Of a stretch of DNA of 64,000 nucleotides, positions 1 to 7,813 are shown piece by piece. The notes below the pieces were generated by a model. That model did not search any database. It was not told where the DNA came from and saw only the letters and a list, made by a program, of their open reading frames with translations. The DNA comes from Streptomyces sp. CB01201 (GTDB lineage: Bacteria > Actinomycetota > Actinomycetes > Streptomycetales > Streptomycetaceae): positions 1 to 64,000 of the forward strand of contig NZ_NNBJ01000023.1 in NCBI RefSeq assembly GCF_002803085.1, in the 5' to 3' direction. Position numbers and translations under genes: made by a program. Numbering within the stretch: the stretch's first letter is position 1; each line of letters opens with the position of its first letter.

Positions 1-413
1 AGTTCATGTCGACGCACCACGAACGGAGCAACGAACCATCGACTTTACGGACACGGCCTAGGGGCCAAAGGCCCCTGACTTCGGCGCAGCTGATCGACGG
101 TGCTCGCGCGGATGGATTCGCGGATGGGTTCACCGGCAAGCTGCATCTCTGGGCTGTCCAGCAGGGGCAAGTCTCCTGTCGGTCGTGGTGACAGCAGGGC
201 AGTGGGGAGCCTTGCCGCAGGTCGAACCGGTGCTGGAGACGGTTCGCGTGCCCTGCCTGGGGTCGGGAAGGGCACGCGCCACACCAGAGCCATTTTTGAC
301 CTGGGCCTCGTCCCTCTTCCCTTGAACCGCCGACATCCGCTTCCGATGCGCACATGGGCGGGGGAACGGCGCTCCGGCCGCTGTGACGGGCCGCCGGGTG
401 CGGTTCGGCGGGC
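1..413. other. Left-edge stretch without a recognisable gene
   Basis: No reading frame here gives a recognisable protein; the short frames look like chance open frames in GC-rich DNA. The only clear structure is a hairpin at 60-76. The rest may be the downstream region of a gene lying left of the window. Confidence 0.4.
60..76. terminator. Short GC-rich hairpin
   Basis: AGGGGCC (60-66) and GGCCCCT (70-76) form a perfect 7-bp stem around an AAA loop. This fits the end of a transcript entering from the left. There is no U tract, which is usual in this group. The strand is not determined. Confidence 0.45.
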
Positions 414-1649
414 TCATGCGTTGTCCGCGGGAGCCTCCGCGCCGATGCGGACGGCTTGGGCGCGGAGCACAAGGGGCCGGGTGAAGACGGTGACGGCGAC
501 GGAGACGGCCGCCACGGCCGTGATGGTCACGCCGGGCGTGAGGTACTGGGCAGCGCCACCGGCGATCGCGGCCCCGATGCCCTGCCAGGTCATCCGGCCG
601 GCCGACTCGACCCCCTGGACCTGGCCACGTACCGGGTCCGGGGTCAACGCGAGAAGCTGCTCCTGGAGTGGCAGGGTGGCGGCGAACCCGGCACTGGCGA
701 CGAACACCGCGAAGGCCGCGGGGAGTAGCGGAGGATGGGCGGCGAACAGTAGGTATGGCACGGCGAGCAGCAGGCGCAGCGCGAAGGCGCAGCGGCGCCG
801 CCGCTCAGCCGAGAGCAGTCGTCCGACGGTCAGGTCGCCGACGAGCATGCCTGCCGATCCAGCGGCCAGGAGAGTGCCGGCGTTGTGCGGGGCGTACGAG
901 ATGAACAGTGCCTCGCAGCCGACGATCAGGCCGTTCGGGACCCACAGGTTCAGCAGTAGAGCGCGTTGCCCGGAGTGAGAGAACAGGGCGATGTTGGCTG
1001 TCCAGGTCTGGCGCAGCCCGGGGCGGCGGGTCAGACGGATCGAGTGTTCCCGGACGGTGGCCGCCACGATGAGCAACGCGACTCCGGTCAGGACCGTCGC
1101 GGTGGTGAAGACCTCCTGCGGACTCAGGTATCGCAGAAGCACGGCGCCGATGGCGTAGCCGAGGATGGCCATGCCGCCCGAGGTGATGTTCAGCAGCGAA
1201 CGTGCCAGTGCGTAGGCGGAGTTCGGCACCACTTCGGCGAGCAGACCCATCCGTGTTCCGGTCCCGAGCGACTGGAAGAAGCCCAGCACGAGGAGCAGTC
1301 CGAAGCGGACGGGCAGCGGAAGGCCCGGAATCGCTTGTGCGGCGACGCCCACGAGCGAGACGCACTGGAGCGCCAAGAGGGTTCGCCGCGGTCGGTTTCC
1401 GTCCGCGACCGACATCAGCGTCAAGGCGCCGAGCACCGTCGCGAACGTGGCGCCGTACATGCTCACGGCTGTCAGGAACGGGGATCTGGTCTGGTGGCTG
1501 ACCAGCATGCCGAGGGCGAAGCCCGACAGGGTGTTCGCGGTGACCGTCAGGGTGAAGCTGGAGTACAGCCCCGCGAACTCGCGGTTGCGGAGCAGGGCAC
1601 GGTAGCTGGTGGTGGGAAGGGCGGTAGGGACAGGTGTGGCAGAAGGCAT
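414..1649 (-). CDS. MFS transporter, probable small-molecule exporter
   Basis: A 411-residue, strongly hydrophobic protein with repeated membrane segments separated by short basic loops, such as DGNRPRRT in the position of the MFS loop 2-3 signature and SAERRRRC mid-protein. Length and pattern fit the major facilitator superfamily, the EntS/macrolide-efflux-like group. The ATG at 1649 is chosen over an upstream in-frame ATG at 1670 because GGAGG lies about eight bases before it. Substrate is unknown. It stands alone, downstream of and co-directional with the aminotransferase gene but separated by about 300 bp, so it probably has its own promoter. Confidence 0.85.
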   Translation of the reverse strand: MPSATPVPTALPTTSYRALLRNREFAGLYSSFTLTVTANTLSGFALGMLVSHQTRSPFLTAVSMYGATFATVLGALTLMSVADGNRPRRTLLALQCVSLVGVAAQAIPGLPLPVRFGLLLVLGFFQSLGTGTRMGLLAEVVPNSAYALARSLLNITSGGMAILGYAIGAVLLRYLSPQEVFTTATVLTGVALLIVAATVREHSIRLTRRPGLRQTWTANIALFSHSGQRALLLNLWVPNGLIVGCEALFISYAPHNAGTLLAAGSAGMLVGDLTVGRLLSAERRRRCAFALRLLLAVPYLLFAAHPPLLPAAFAVFVASAGFAATLPLQEQLLALTPDPVRGQVQGVESAGRMTWQGIGAAIAGGAAQYLTPGVTITAVAAVSVAVTVFTRPLVLRAQAVRIGAEAPADNA

Positions 1650-1954
1650 GAAAAAAGCCTCCGCGCGCACCTACTTGGGGCGCCGAAGGCGAACGGGTGC
1701 AATTTAGCAGCTTGCTCGGGCCCAGCGGTAGCCCTTTCTTCGGGCTCTCGGTGTGGCGGATATGCGCAGGGGCCGGTCGTTTCTCCATCCGCGCTTGAGT
1801 GTCCGGCGACCCACGGCACTCAGGTGAGGTGTGCTCGCTCCACTGCTTCTCCTCTCAGCGAGGCCCACAATGCCGCGCCCCGCTGGAACTTGGGGCAGAG
1901 CGGCGGCATCGAGGACCACTGACGCGGCAGACGGTGGGGGCGATCGCCAACGTG
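1650..1954. other. Intergenic stretch between aminotransferase and MFS genes
   Basis: No gene is seen in these 305 bases. A GCCC-N7-GGGC hairpin near 1732-1746 could end the aminotransferase transcript. The stretch must also hold the MFS promoter, which I cannot pinpoint. Confidence 0.4.
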
Positions 1955-3166
1955 CTACTGGCGATAGGTGGCGAGGAAACGGCCGATGCGGCTGATCGCG
2001 GTCTCCAGGTCGCTGGTGCGGGGGAGTGTGACGAAGCGGAAGTGATCCGGCCGGGGCCAGTTGAAGCCGGTGCCCTGCACGATGTGGATCTTCTCGCGCA
2101 GCAACAGGTCCAGGACGAAACGCTCGTCGTCGACGATCTTGTGCACCGCAGGATCGAGCTTGGCGAATGCGTACAGGGCACCCTTGGGCTTGACGCAGCT
2201 CACGCCCGGGATGTCGTTCAGTGCTCGCCAGGCTACGTCGCGCTGCTCGGTGAGCCTGCCCGTGGGCAGTGTGAGGTCGTGGATCGACTGGTGGCCGCCG
2301 AGCGCGGCCTGGACCGCGTACTGCGCCGGAACGTTCGGGCACAGCCGCATTCCGGCCAGCATGGACAGGCCTTCGAGGTAGTCCCTGGCCTGCCCCTTGG
2401 GGCCGGAAACGACCAGCCAGCCGCTGCGGAACCCGGCCACCCGGTACGCCTTGGAGAGGCCGTTGAACGTAAGGGTCAGCACGTCGTCGGCGAGCGCGGC
2501 CAGGCAGTGGTGCTCGGCGTCGTCGTAGAGGATCTTGTCGTAGATCTCGTCCGCGAGCACCATGAGCCCGTGCCGCCGGGCGAGTTCGAGGATTCCTTCC
2601 AGGAGCTCCTTCGAATAGACCGCGCCGGTGGGGTTGTTGGGATTGATGACGACGATGGCCTTGGTGCGGTCGGTGATCTTCGCGGCGATGTCGTCGAGGT
2701 CCGGGTACCAGTCGGCGTCCTCGTCGCACATGTAGTGCACGGCACGGCCGCCGGCGAGGCGTACCACCGCTGTCCACAGTGGGAAGTCCGGGGCCGGCAC
2801 CAGCACTTCGTCGCCGTCGTCGACCAGTGCCTGAACGGCCATCTGGATCAACTCGGAAGCCCCGTTGCCGAGGTAGACGTCATCGACCGTCACACCCGCG
2901 ACACCGCGCTGCTGGTAGTACTGCACCACCGCGCGTCGGGCGGGCAGAATGCCCCGTGCGTCGCTGTATCCGTGGGCCTGGGGCAGGTTGCGGATGATGT
3001 CCTGGAGGATCTCCTCCGGCGCCTCGAAGCCGAACGGTGCGGGGTTGCCCGTGTTCAGCCGCAGGACGCTGTGCCCGGCCTCCTCAAGGGCGTTGGCCTG
3101 GTCGACCACGGGGCCCCGGATCTCGTAGCACACGTCTTTCAGCTTGCTGGACTGCCGAAACTCCAT
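1955..3166 (-). CDS. Class I/II PLP aminotransferase, AlaA-like
   Basis: A 403-residue fold-type I aminotransferase. Visible landmarks are the substrate-binding LNTGNPAPFGF near the N-terminus, NPNNPTGAVYS, the DEIYDKILYDD stretch holding the PLP-contacting Asp and Tyr, and the Schiff-base lysine in FNGLSKAYRVAGFRSGW. The pattern is closest to glutamate-pyruvate aminotransferases of the AlaA type, which make alanine from pyruvate and glutamate. The start is set at MEFRQSS (3166); the extra N-terminal residues of the longer frame (to 3223) come from a GTCACT tandem repeat and look non-coding. The divergent HxlR regulator next door suggests local control. Confidence 0.88.
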   Translation of the reverse strand: MEFRQSSKLKDVCYEIRGPVVDQANALEEAGHSVLRLNTGNPAPFGFEAPEEILQDIIRNLPQAHGYSDARGILPARRAVVQYYQQRGVAGVTVDDVYLGNGASELIQMAVQALVDDGDEVLVPAPDFPLWTAVVRLAGGRAVHYMCDEDADWYPDLDDIAAKITDRTKAIVVINPNNPTGAVYSKELLEGILELARRHGLMVLADEIYDKILYDDAEHHCLAALADDVLTLTFNGLSKAYRVAGFRSGWLVVSGPKGQARDYLEGLSMLAGMRLCPNVPAQYAVQAALGGHQSIHDLTLPTGRLTEQRDVAWRALNDIPGVSCVKPKGALYAFAKLDPAVHKIVDDERFVLDLLLREKIHIVQGTGFNWPRPDHFRFVTLPRTSDLETAISRIGRFLATYRQ

Positions 3167-3182
3167 CAGTGGCCTCCCGACC

Positions 3183-3206
3183 GTCACTGTCACTGTCACT
3201 GTCACT
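3183..3206. repeat. Tandem GTCACT repeat (4 copies)
   Basis: Four perfect copies of GTCACT lie in the leader of the aminotransferase gene, 17 bases upstream of its start codon. A related GGTGATGTCAC follows. Slipped-strand change in copy number is possible, but the repeat lies outside the coding region. Confidence 0.8.
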
Positions 3207-3244
3207 GGTGATGTCACCCGCACCCGCGTGATTGCTTTGTTCTA

Positions 3245-3269
3245 CCAAGTGGCTACTTGGAAAGTCCAA
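3245..3269. promoter_or_regulatory. Two overlapping palindromes, candidate HxlR operator
   Basis: CCAAGT-GGCT-ACTTGG (3245-3260) is a perfect 6-bp inverted repeat, and TTGGA-AAG-TCCAA (3257-3269) is a perfect 5-bp one sharing its TTGG. They lie in the divergent gap between the aminotransferase and HxlR genes. TTGGAA (3257-3262) could serve as -35 and TATGCT (3279-3284) as -10 with a 16-bp spacer, so a bound repressor would cover the promoter. Confidence 0.6.
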
Positions 3270-3291
3270 CCCCTCGGCTATGCTGTCCGTC

Positions 3292-3684
3292 ATGCCACAC
3301 CGGAGCTACGACCAGTACTGCGCGGTGGCCCGTGCCCTGGACGCGGTGGGGGAGCGCTGGAGCCTCCTGATCGTCCGTGAGCTGCTGCACGGGCCGCGGC
3401 GCTACACCGACCTGCACGCAGACCTTCCGGGCGTCTCCACCGATGTCCTGGCCGCACGCCTCAAGCAACTACAGGGCGATGGTCTGGTCGAGCGGCGCCA
3501 GCTGGAGCGGCCTGCCAGCGGGATGGTGTACACGCTCACTCCGCGTGGCCTGGCGCTGCGCGAGGTCGTCGAAGCCTTGGCGGTCTGGGGCCGTGACGCC
3601 CTCGGCGACCCCACGCCGACGGATGCCGTACGACGGCACTGGTTCACCGAGGGGGGACGCCTGCCGGCGTCACCTGAATCCTGA
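3292..3684 (+). CDS. HxlR-family winged-helix transcriptional regulator
   Basis: A 130-residue protein with the HxlR pattern: an early Cys in DQYCAVARALDAVGERWSLLIVRELLHGPRRYTDL, then the recognition-helix region ADLPGVSTDVLAARLKQLQ and the wing VERRQLERPASGMVYTLTPRG. HxlR proteins are dimeric repressors or activators, often redox- or ligand-responsive. The start at 3292 lies only seven bases after the putative -10, so the mRNA may be leaderless; an ATG at 3280 is the alternative. It is divergent from the aminotransferase and probably controls it and itself. Confidence 0.85.
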   Translation: MPHRSYDQYCAVARALDAVGERWSLLIVRELLHGPRRYTDLHADLPGVSTDVLAARLKQLQGDGLVERRQLERPASGMVYTLTPRGLALREVVEALAVWGRDALGDPTPTDAVRRHWFTEGGRLPASPES

Positions 3685-3707
3685 CGTCTCGTCAGTTGGT
3701 TGAGGCC

Positions 3708-3743
3708 GGCGGCCTCCGTTTCGTGTCCGAAACGGAGGCCGCC
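3708..3743. terminator. Strong hairpin terminator after the HxlR gene
   Basis: A perfect 16-bp stem, GGCGGCCTCCGTTTCG (3708-3723) with its complement (3728-3743) around a TGTC loop, begins 24 bases after the HxlR stop codon. Confidence 0.85.
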
Positions 3744-3794
3744 CCGAGTGGGGGCCGTCCCCGGGGGAACGGCGACAGCCCCCGCAATCGTGCT

Positions 3795-3997
3795 GTCCGG
3801 CATTGCTGCACGACTGCGCACGTAGGCCAGCGTGGGAGTGCCCTCGGTGCCTGTGCGACGCCCCCCCGGTGCACCCGGCGCGTCGACTCCCGTACTTCAT
3901 CGCGCCGTGGGGGCGGGCGGCAAGGCGGACGGTCGCGAACACCCGCCCTGTCTCGATGCGCGGAATGAAACGCGGCGGCCGTTCCATTCACCGAAAT
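3795..3997 (+). repeat. Intergenic repeat element, copy A
   Basis: One of three related copies in this window. Shared blocks are a GCGCACGT-like block, GCGTGGGAG-N-GCCCTCGGTGCC (3830-3851), CCCCC, ACTTCAT (3894-3900) and a degraded GTTCC-N7-GAAAT palindrome centred on 3989. The distance from the end of ACTTCAY to the palindrome centre is 89 bases, the same as in copies B and C. No convincing coding frame. Confidence 0.65.
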
Positions 3998-4025
3998 GAC
4001 GCACCGGTCCGTCGGATGGCAAACG

Positions 4026-4298
4026 GATGCCGCCGCCAGGAGGTCGGCGGCGGCATCCGGAATCGAGTCCAGCCACGCGAGGCGTGCTGCTCGACCGTGC
4101 ACGGCCATCGGGCACAGGAGGTGTCTCCCGTGCATGTGCGGCCGTGCTTGAGCGGCGCTCCCCCGTGTGTCCCCCGACGCGCCGACAAGAAGTACTTCAC
4201 CCCGTGGGACGGCTGCACGGCAACCCACGACTGCGCGGAGCAGTTCATATTTCAGGGGGCGAAACCGGGATGAGGCGAGTGTTCCGTTGACCGGAACA
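4026..4298 (+). repeat. Intergenic repeat element, copy B
   Basis: Begins with a 12-bp stem, GATGCCGCCGCC/GGCGGCGGCATC (4026-4057), followed by CCGGAATCGAG, a TGCTGCTCGACCG-GCACG block, ACTTCAC (4194-4200), GTTCATATTTCA (4243-4254) and the palindrome TGTTCC-N7-GGAACA (4280-4298). Closely matches copy C on the opposite strand, including the ACTTCAC-to-palindrome distance of 89 bases. Directly repeats copy A. It ends against the 3' end of the type III PKS gene. Confidence 0.7.
4280..4298. terminator. Palindrome at the end of copy B, possible PKS terminator
   Basis: TGTTCC-GTTGACC-GGAACA lies one base beyond the stop codon of the type III PKS gene (minus strand). It could end that transcript, or could be a protein site, because the same motif closes all three repeat copies. 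Confidence 0.5.
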
Positions 4299-5345
4299 TC
4301 AGTTGAGCCAGGTTCCGCGGCAGGCCACCCCGAAGAACCCGGGGCCGAACGCCACCATGAGCGCCCCGTCTCCGGGCGCCGGGGGATCGCGGTGGGTCCG
4401 CCGGAGAACGTCGAGTACGGCCGCGCCTCCCAGATTGCCGTTCTCCGCCAGGCTGTCGCGGGAATGCCTGGCCGCTTGCGGGTCCAGGCCGAGGCTCGCG
4501 GACACCGTGTCGATGATGCCGGGACCTCCCGGGTGGATGACGGGAACGGTGGGGCGCCAGGGTCCGAGCCAGTCGACCAGCGGGCCCATGACCTCCGCTG
4601 CGGCTCTGGGCGCTTCTTTTGAGCTGTCGAAATGCAGCCCGGTGGGGTCCAGGCGCCCGCTGTAGCGGTCGATGCTGTCGGGCAGCAGGTACTGCCAGGA
4701 ATCCTCGATGCGCAGGCCCGGTCCCAGGGGAGTGTCCGACACGATGCAGGCAGCCGCGGAATCGCCGAACAGTGCCTTGTAGACCATGGACTCGATGCTG
4801 TCGTCCGCGTGGTTGTAGACGCTGCTGATGACTTCCGAGACCACGACGAGGACTTTCGCCCCGCGGGGCAGCGTTGCTGCTGTCTGAGCGGCCCCGATCA
4901 ACGACTGGGTGCCTCCTGCGCAGGCAAGTGTGGTGTGGGACTGATGGCGCGTCGTCGGCTTCATGCCGAGCGAGCCGATGAGGCGGATGTCCAGCTGGGG
5001 GACGGCCCACGAGGTGGAGTGACTGGTCACCACGGCGTCGATGTCAGTGGCTTTGAGACCGTTGTCGTCGAGTGTCCGGCGTGCCGCGCGTTCGGCCATC
5101 GACAGGGCGTCGGCGAAGGCCGCGGCGACACGTGCTTCCAGGCCGGCGGTGCCCGAGATGACGTCCGAGGCCAGGGGGCGGGTGAAGTGCCGGCTGGTCA
5201 CGGTCGTGTTCTCGATGATGCGCCGCAGGGCCCGCAGGCGGGGATGGCCGGGGTGGTGTGCTGCGATGTCGTGGATGATCTCGTCGGTGCTGATCCGGTG
5301 TTCGGGGAGGAAGACGGCGGGGCGTGATACGTAGCTGGGGCGCAT
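4299..5345 (-). CDS. Type III polyketide synthase (chalcone synthase/RppA-like)
   Basis: A 348-residue homodimeric-type ketosynthase that would extend an acyl-CoA starter with malonyl-CoA. The catalytic Cys is in LACAGGTQS, the His in VIHPGGPGI and the Asn in ENGNLGGAAV, completing the Cys-His-Asn triad. KALFGDSAAA and the C-terminal ALMVAFGPGF are type III PKS signatures, and the N-terminal block TVTSRHFTRPL parallels RppA (tetrahydroxynaphthalene synthase), though overall similarity looks moderate, so the product cannot be predicted. It follows an XRE regulator on the same strand with a 78-bp gap holding 12-bp iterons. Confidence 0.85.
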   Translation of the reverse strand: MRPSYVSRPAVFLPEHRISTDEIIHDIAAHHPGHPRLRALRRIIENTTVTSRHFTRPLASDVISGTAGLEARVAAAFADALSMAERAARRTLDDNGLKATDIDAVVTSHSTSWAVPQLDIRLIGSLGMKPTTRHQSHTTLACAGGTQSLIGAAQTAATLPRGAKVLVVVSEVISSVYNHADDSIESMVYKALFGDSAAACIVSDTPLGPGLRIEDSWQYLLPDSIDRYSGRLDPTGLHFDSSKEAPRAAAEVMGPLVDWLGPWRPTVPVIHPGGPGIIDTVSASLGLDPQAARHSRDSLAENGNLGGAAVLDVLRRTHRDPPAPGDGALMVAFGPGFFGVACRGTWLN

Positions 5346-5383
5346 GTGGTTCCCGAGTGTCGTAGTCCGATTCGGCCGGCAAC

Positions 5384-5431
5384 TGCATGCAAAACACCGT
5401 CATATGCAGCGTCATATGCAGCTTTATATGC
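5384..5431. promoter_or_regulatory. 12-bp iterons in the type III PKS promoter
   Basis: ATATGC occurs at 5402, 5414 and 5426, exactly 12 bp apart; two units read CATATGCAGC in full. A further TGCATGCA palindrome lies at 5384-5391. On the PKS strand the units read GCATAT-N6. They straddle the stop codon of the XRE gene and sit 57-86 bases upstream of the PKS start codon, as expected for cooperative regulator binding. Confidence 0.65.
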
Positions 5432-6257
5432 CGGCTTCCGGCTTGAGTTGTGGCGTTGGATTGCCCAGTCTTGACTCGGAGGAAAGACGCAGGATGATCA
5501 GTCGCGCCCCTGGGCTGCCCACGGGTTCGGCAGCGCACACGGTGACCCAGGAAGGGCCGTGCTCGGGGTGCAGCAGGGGCCGTTCATCGCCGTCGAGCGT
5601 CACGAAACGGTCCGGGACCGACTTGTAGAGCGGGCCGACGACGGGATCTGCGAGTACGTCCTTCTCGATCGTCCGGAGGATCTCGTCGTCCGGGCGCGAG
5701 GCAAGGGCCGCACGCAACTGTGGGATGACCAGTGGGGCCCAGGCGGTCTCCCAGTCGGTGAGGATCCTGTGGGCGTCCGGATGCAGCAGCATCCACCGCA
5801 TGGTGTTCTGCGGAGGCGTGTGGTCGGGGAACAGCCGTTTCCAGACGTCGTTGCCGCCGAGGACCTCCCAGCTCTCGTTGTTGATGTACGCCATGTCGCT
5901 GAAATGCGGCAGGACGTTGAGCCACACGTCGGAGACCGTCTGTCCTGAACTCGGGTGCAGCGGGTGGGGGGCTTCGGTGCCGGTCGCGTAGCGCCACAAG
6001 GCGTCCCACTCGTGCTCGTTCATGCCCAGCAGTCGGGCCACGTCCTGGATCAGGTCGGCGGGCGGGTTGGCGTAGCGGCCGGACTCAAGGCGCTGGTAGA
6101 CCCCGTCGGCCCGGTTGAGGAGACGCTCGATCTGACTTTGCGTCAGGCCGGGTGCCCGACGGCCCTGGCGGGCGGATGGGCGGGGGAGACCCATGTCCTC
6201 CGGACGGATTTCGGCCCGCTTCTGTTCCAGCAAGTTCTTGAGTGCAGCCTTGTCCAC
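5424..6257 (-). CDS. XRE-family regulator with MmyB-like ligand-binding domain
   Basis: A 277-residue protein with an N-terminal helix-turn-helix (about residues 35-80, APGLTQSQIERLLNRADGVY) and a C-terminal PAS-like MmyB/MltR ligand-binding domain (about 105-260, with AYINNESWEVLGGN and NTMRWMLLHPDAHRILTDWE). Family members are known or proposed to sense fatty-acid-like ligands. It is a paralogue of the regulator at 7814-8683. The next gene on its strand is the type III PKS, its likely target. A palindrome upstream suggests autoregulation. Confidence 0.85.
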   Translation of the reverse strand: MDKAALKNLLEQKRAEIRPEDMGLPRPSARQGRRAPGLTQSQIERLLNRADGVYQRLESGRYANPPADLIQDVARLLGMNEHEWDALWRYATGTEAPHPLHPSSGQTVSDVWLNVLPHFSDMAYINNESWEVLGGNDVWKRLFPDHTPPQNTMRWMLLHPDAHRILTDWETAWAPLVIPQLRAALASRPDDEILRTIEKDVLADPVVGPLYKSVPDRFVTLDGDERPLLHPEHGPSWVTVCAAEPVGSPGARLIILRLSSESRLGNPTPQLKPEAGI

Positions 6258-6296
6258 GGGGTGCCTGCCCTCCTAGCAGATCGACGGCAAGTGATC

Positions 6297-6320
6297 AATA
6301 CCCTTTAAGCAGTGGGTATT
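6297..6320. promoter_or_regulatory. Palindrome upstream of the first XRE gene
   Basis: AATACCC (6297-6303) and GGGTATT (6314-6320) form a perfect 7-bp inverted repeat with a 10-base gap, 40-63 bases upstream of the regulator start codon at 6257. The arm spacing of about 17 bp suits a dimeric helix-turn-helix protein. Confidence 0.55.
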
Positions 6321-6567
6321 TCAGTGGAAAAATCATCCGACCCTCGGCGGCCATTATTCACGGCTCGACCCGGGGCACGCTGCCCGAGGCGGGCCGGAGC
6401 AGGGTGGGGCCGTGCCCCTGGCTCCTCGGCCCTGTCGCCCTGCGGAGGGTTTCCTTCCGGCCTGGCGGCGGTCGGCTCCCGCTGGGGCGCGTGCGACGCA
6501 CCGGCTGTGGTCCTGGCAGACGGCCGAAAGCCACGCTCGCGGCCGGGGCCGTTGGTGACGGCGGCAG

Positions 6568-6645
6568 CCTTGGAGGGGCGGCCTTGGAGGGGAAGTCTCG
6601 GAGGGGCGGCCTCGGAGGGGCAGCCTCGGAGAGGTGGCCTCGTAA
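6568..6645. repeat. GC-rich minisatellite, about five 14-15-bp units
   Basis: Imperfect tandem units of the form CTTGGAGGGGCGGC, CTCGGAGGGGCGGC, CTCGGAGGGGCAGC and CTCGGAGAGGTGGC. On the other strand the units would give Pro/Arg-rich peptides, but no gene context supports translation. Confidence 0.65.
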
Positions 6646-6750
6646 GGCCGGTATCGGGTGCATGGCGACCCGGATGCGCCGAAGTGGGGCTTCATCGCGG
6701 CCGTGGGGGTGGCCGCCGGTGATCAGTGCTGAGTGACAGGGGAATGCGCA

Positions 6751-6790
6751 CCAGAGGCGGAGAAGGGCATGAGCCCTTCTCCGCCTCTGG
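6751..6790. terminator. Very strong hairpin terminator
   Basis: A perfect 18-bp stem, CCAGAGGCGGAGAAGGGC (6751-6768), with an ATGA loop and its full complement (6773-6790). It lies 55 bases downstream of the IclR gene stop (minus strand) and probably ends that transcript. Confidence 0.85.
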
Positions 6791-6845
6791 TGTCGGCTGG
6801 TACCGCGGCGTGCCTGGCGTCGATCTAGGCCCGGGCCGCGGTCCG

Positions 6846-7664
6846 TCAGCCGGCTCGACGGGCTCCCGAGCGGGTCAGGTGGCCGCTCAGCGCGGCAGCG
6901 GTGTCCATGGTGGCGGCGACGTACCGGGCGCGGATGGCCTCCCTTCGCATCTGGGCCTCGACGGGGAGCAGCGCCACCGACCCGGCCACTGCCGAGCCGT
7001 ACCAGAAGGGGGCTGCGACCATGACTCGGCCCGGCAGCGGGGAAGGCCCTACCGCATGTCCCTCCTGGCGGATGCGCGAAACGTCGCTCCTGGTGCCGGT
7101 CGCGGTGCCGAGGCAGGCAAGGATCGCGAGTCCCGCGGCGTCGGCTTCGAGCGGCGCCGACTCAAGAGCCCGCAGAGCCTTCTGCGAAGCCGTCAGCAAT
7201 TCCTCGCCGTGCGCGCCGTATACCCGCTCCACGCAGTTCCTCCGCGGAGCGCCGATCAAATGGGGACGGTAAACGAATACGATCTGACCCGTCCTCGACT
7301 GTAGTGTGACCAGTTCAGCCTTCACCGCAGGTGAGGGGGCATCAGCCGCCGTTGATGGGTCGGCCGCACGAGCAAAGGGGGCACGGTGCAGGGCGTCGAC
7401 CAGCGTGTACGCAGCGCGCGGCCCCCGCTGTACGACGGCACCGTCGCGAACCAGGGCCCGGAGATATCGGTGAGCGGTGGCAGCGGGAAGTTCCGCCGCC
7501 TCGGCGATCGCGGCCAACGGCTGTTCAGCGGGACCGAGCCGACTCAGCGCACGGAGCACCGCCATGGTGCGGCCCACGGCGCCGACGGTGCGGTCGGGTG
7601 CTGTGACAGCAGGGTGCAGCAACGCGAACTCCCCCTCGCGGTAAGGGACCAGTGCGTCTCCCAC
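6846..7664 (-). CDS. IclR-family transcriptional regulator
   Basis: About 272 residues: an N-terminal winged helix (RTVGAVGRTMAVLRALSRLG, AIAEAAELPAATAHRYLRALVRDGAVV) and a C-terminal GAF-like effector domain (VYGAHGEELLTASQKALRALES, ending in VAAPFWYGSAVAGSVALL). IclR proteins bind small carbon compounds and usually act locally. The start is uncertain: the GTG at 7664 keeps the whole winged helix, a GTG at 7715 is possible, and no good ribosome site marks either. The longer open frame overlaps the divergent XRE gene and is not credible. The C-terminal effector domain is somewhat divergent. Confidence 0.72.
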   Translation of the reverse strand: MGDALVPYREGEFALLHPAVTAPDRTVGAVGRTMAVLRALSRLGPAEQPLAAIAEAAELPAATAHRYLRALVRDGAVVQRGPRAAYTLVDALHRAPFARAADPSTAADAPSPAVKAELVTLQSRTGQIVFVYRPHLIGAPRRNCVERVYGAHGEELLTASQKALRALESAPLEADAAGLAILACLGTATGTRSDVSRIRQEGHAVGPSPLPGRVMVAAPFWYGSAVAGSVALLPVEAQMRREAIRARYVAATMDTAAALSGHLTRSGARRAG

Positions 7665-7721
7665 AACGCACGTTCGGCCCAGGGGTCGAGTGTTCCCGGA
7701 CAAGATCCCGTTCACCAGGCT

Positions 7722-7771
7722 CTGAATTTTCAGGTCTGCGAATTTCAGGAAAGGGAGCTTCCGGTAATTCG
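7722..7771. promoter_or_regulatory. Inverted repeats between the IclR gene and the second XRE gene
   Basis: CTGAA-TT-TTCAG (7722-7733), GGAA-N7-TTCC (7748-7762) and GCGAATT...AATTCGC flanking the latter lie in the 150-bp divergent gap. GGAA/TTCC half-sites are common in IclR operators, so this is a plausible shared control region. Confidence 0.45.
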
Positions 7772-7813
7772 CCGCGGCCGACCGCGGCGGGAACGTCGGG
7801 GAGGGGATACGGC

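Larger units (their letters stand above)
6258..6845. other. Intergenic region with palindrome and minisatellite
   Basis: No credible gene. It holds a palindrome (6297-6320), a GC-rich minisatellite (about 6568-6645) and a very strong hairpin (6751-6790). Open frames here overlap on both strands and match nothing recognisable. Confidence 0.5.

Noticed and set aside
3692..4228. 178-codon minus-strand frame across repeat copies A and B
   Set aside because: In the part shared with copy C (LDSIPDAAADLLAAA against LGSIPDAVASPLAAA) the differences change amino acids rather than being synonymous, and copy C has a stop just upstream. I treat the region as non-coding.
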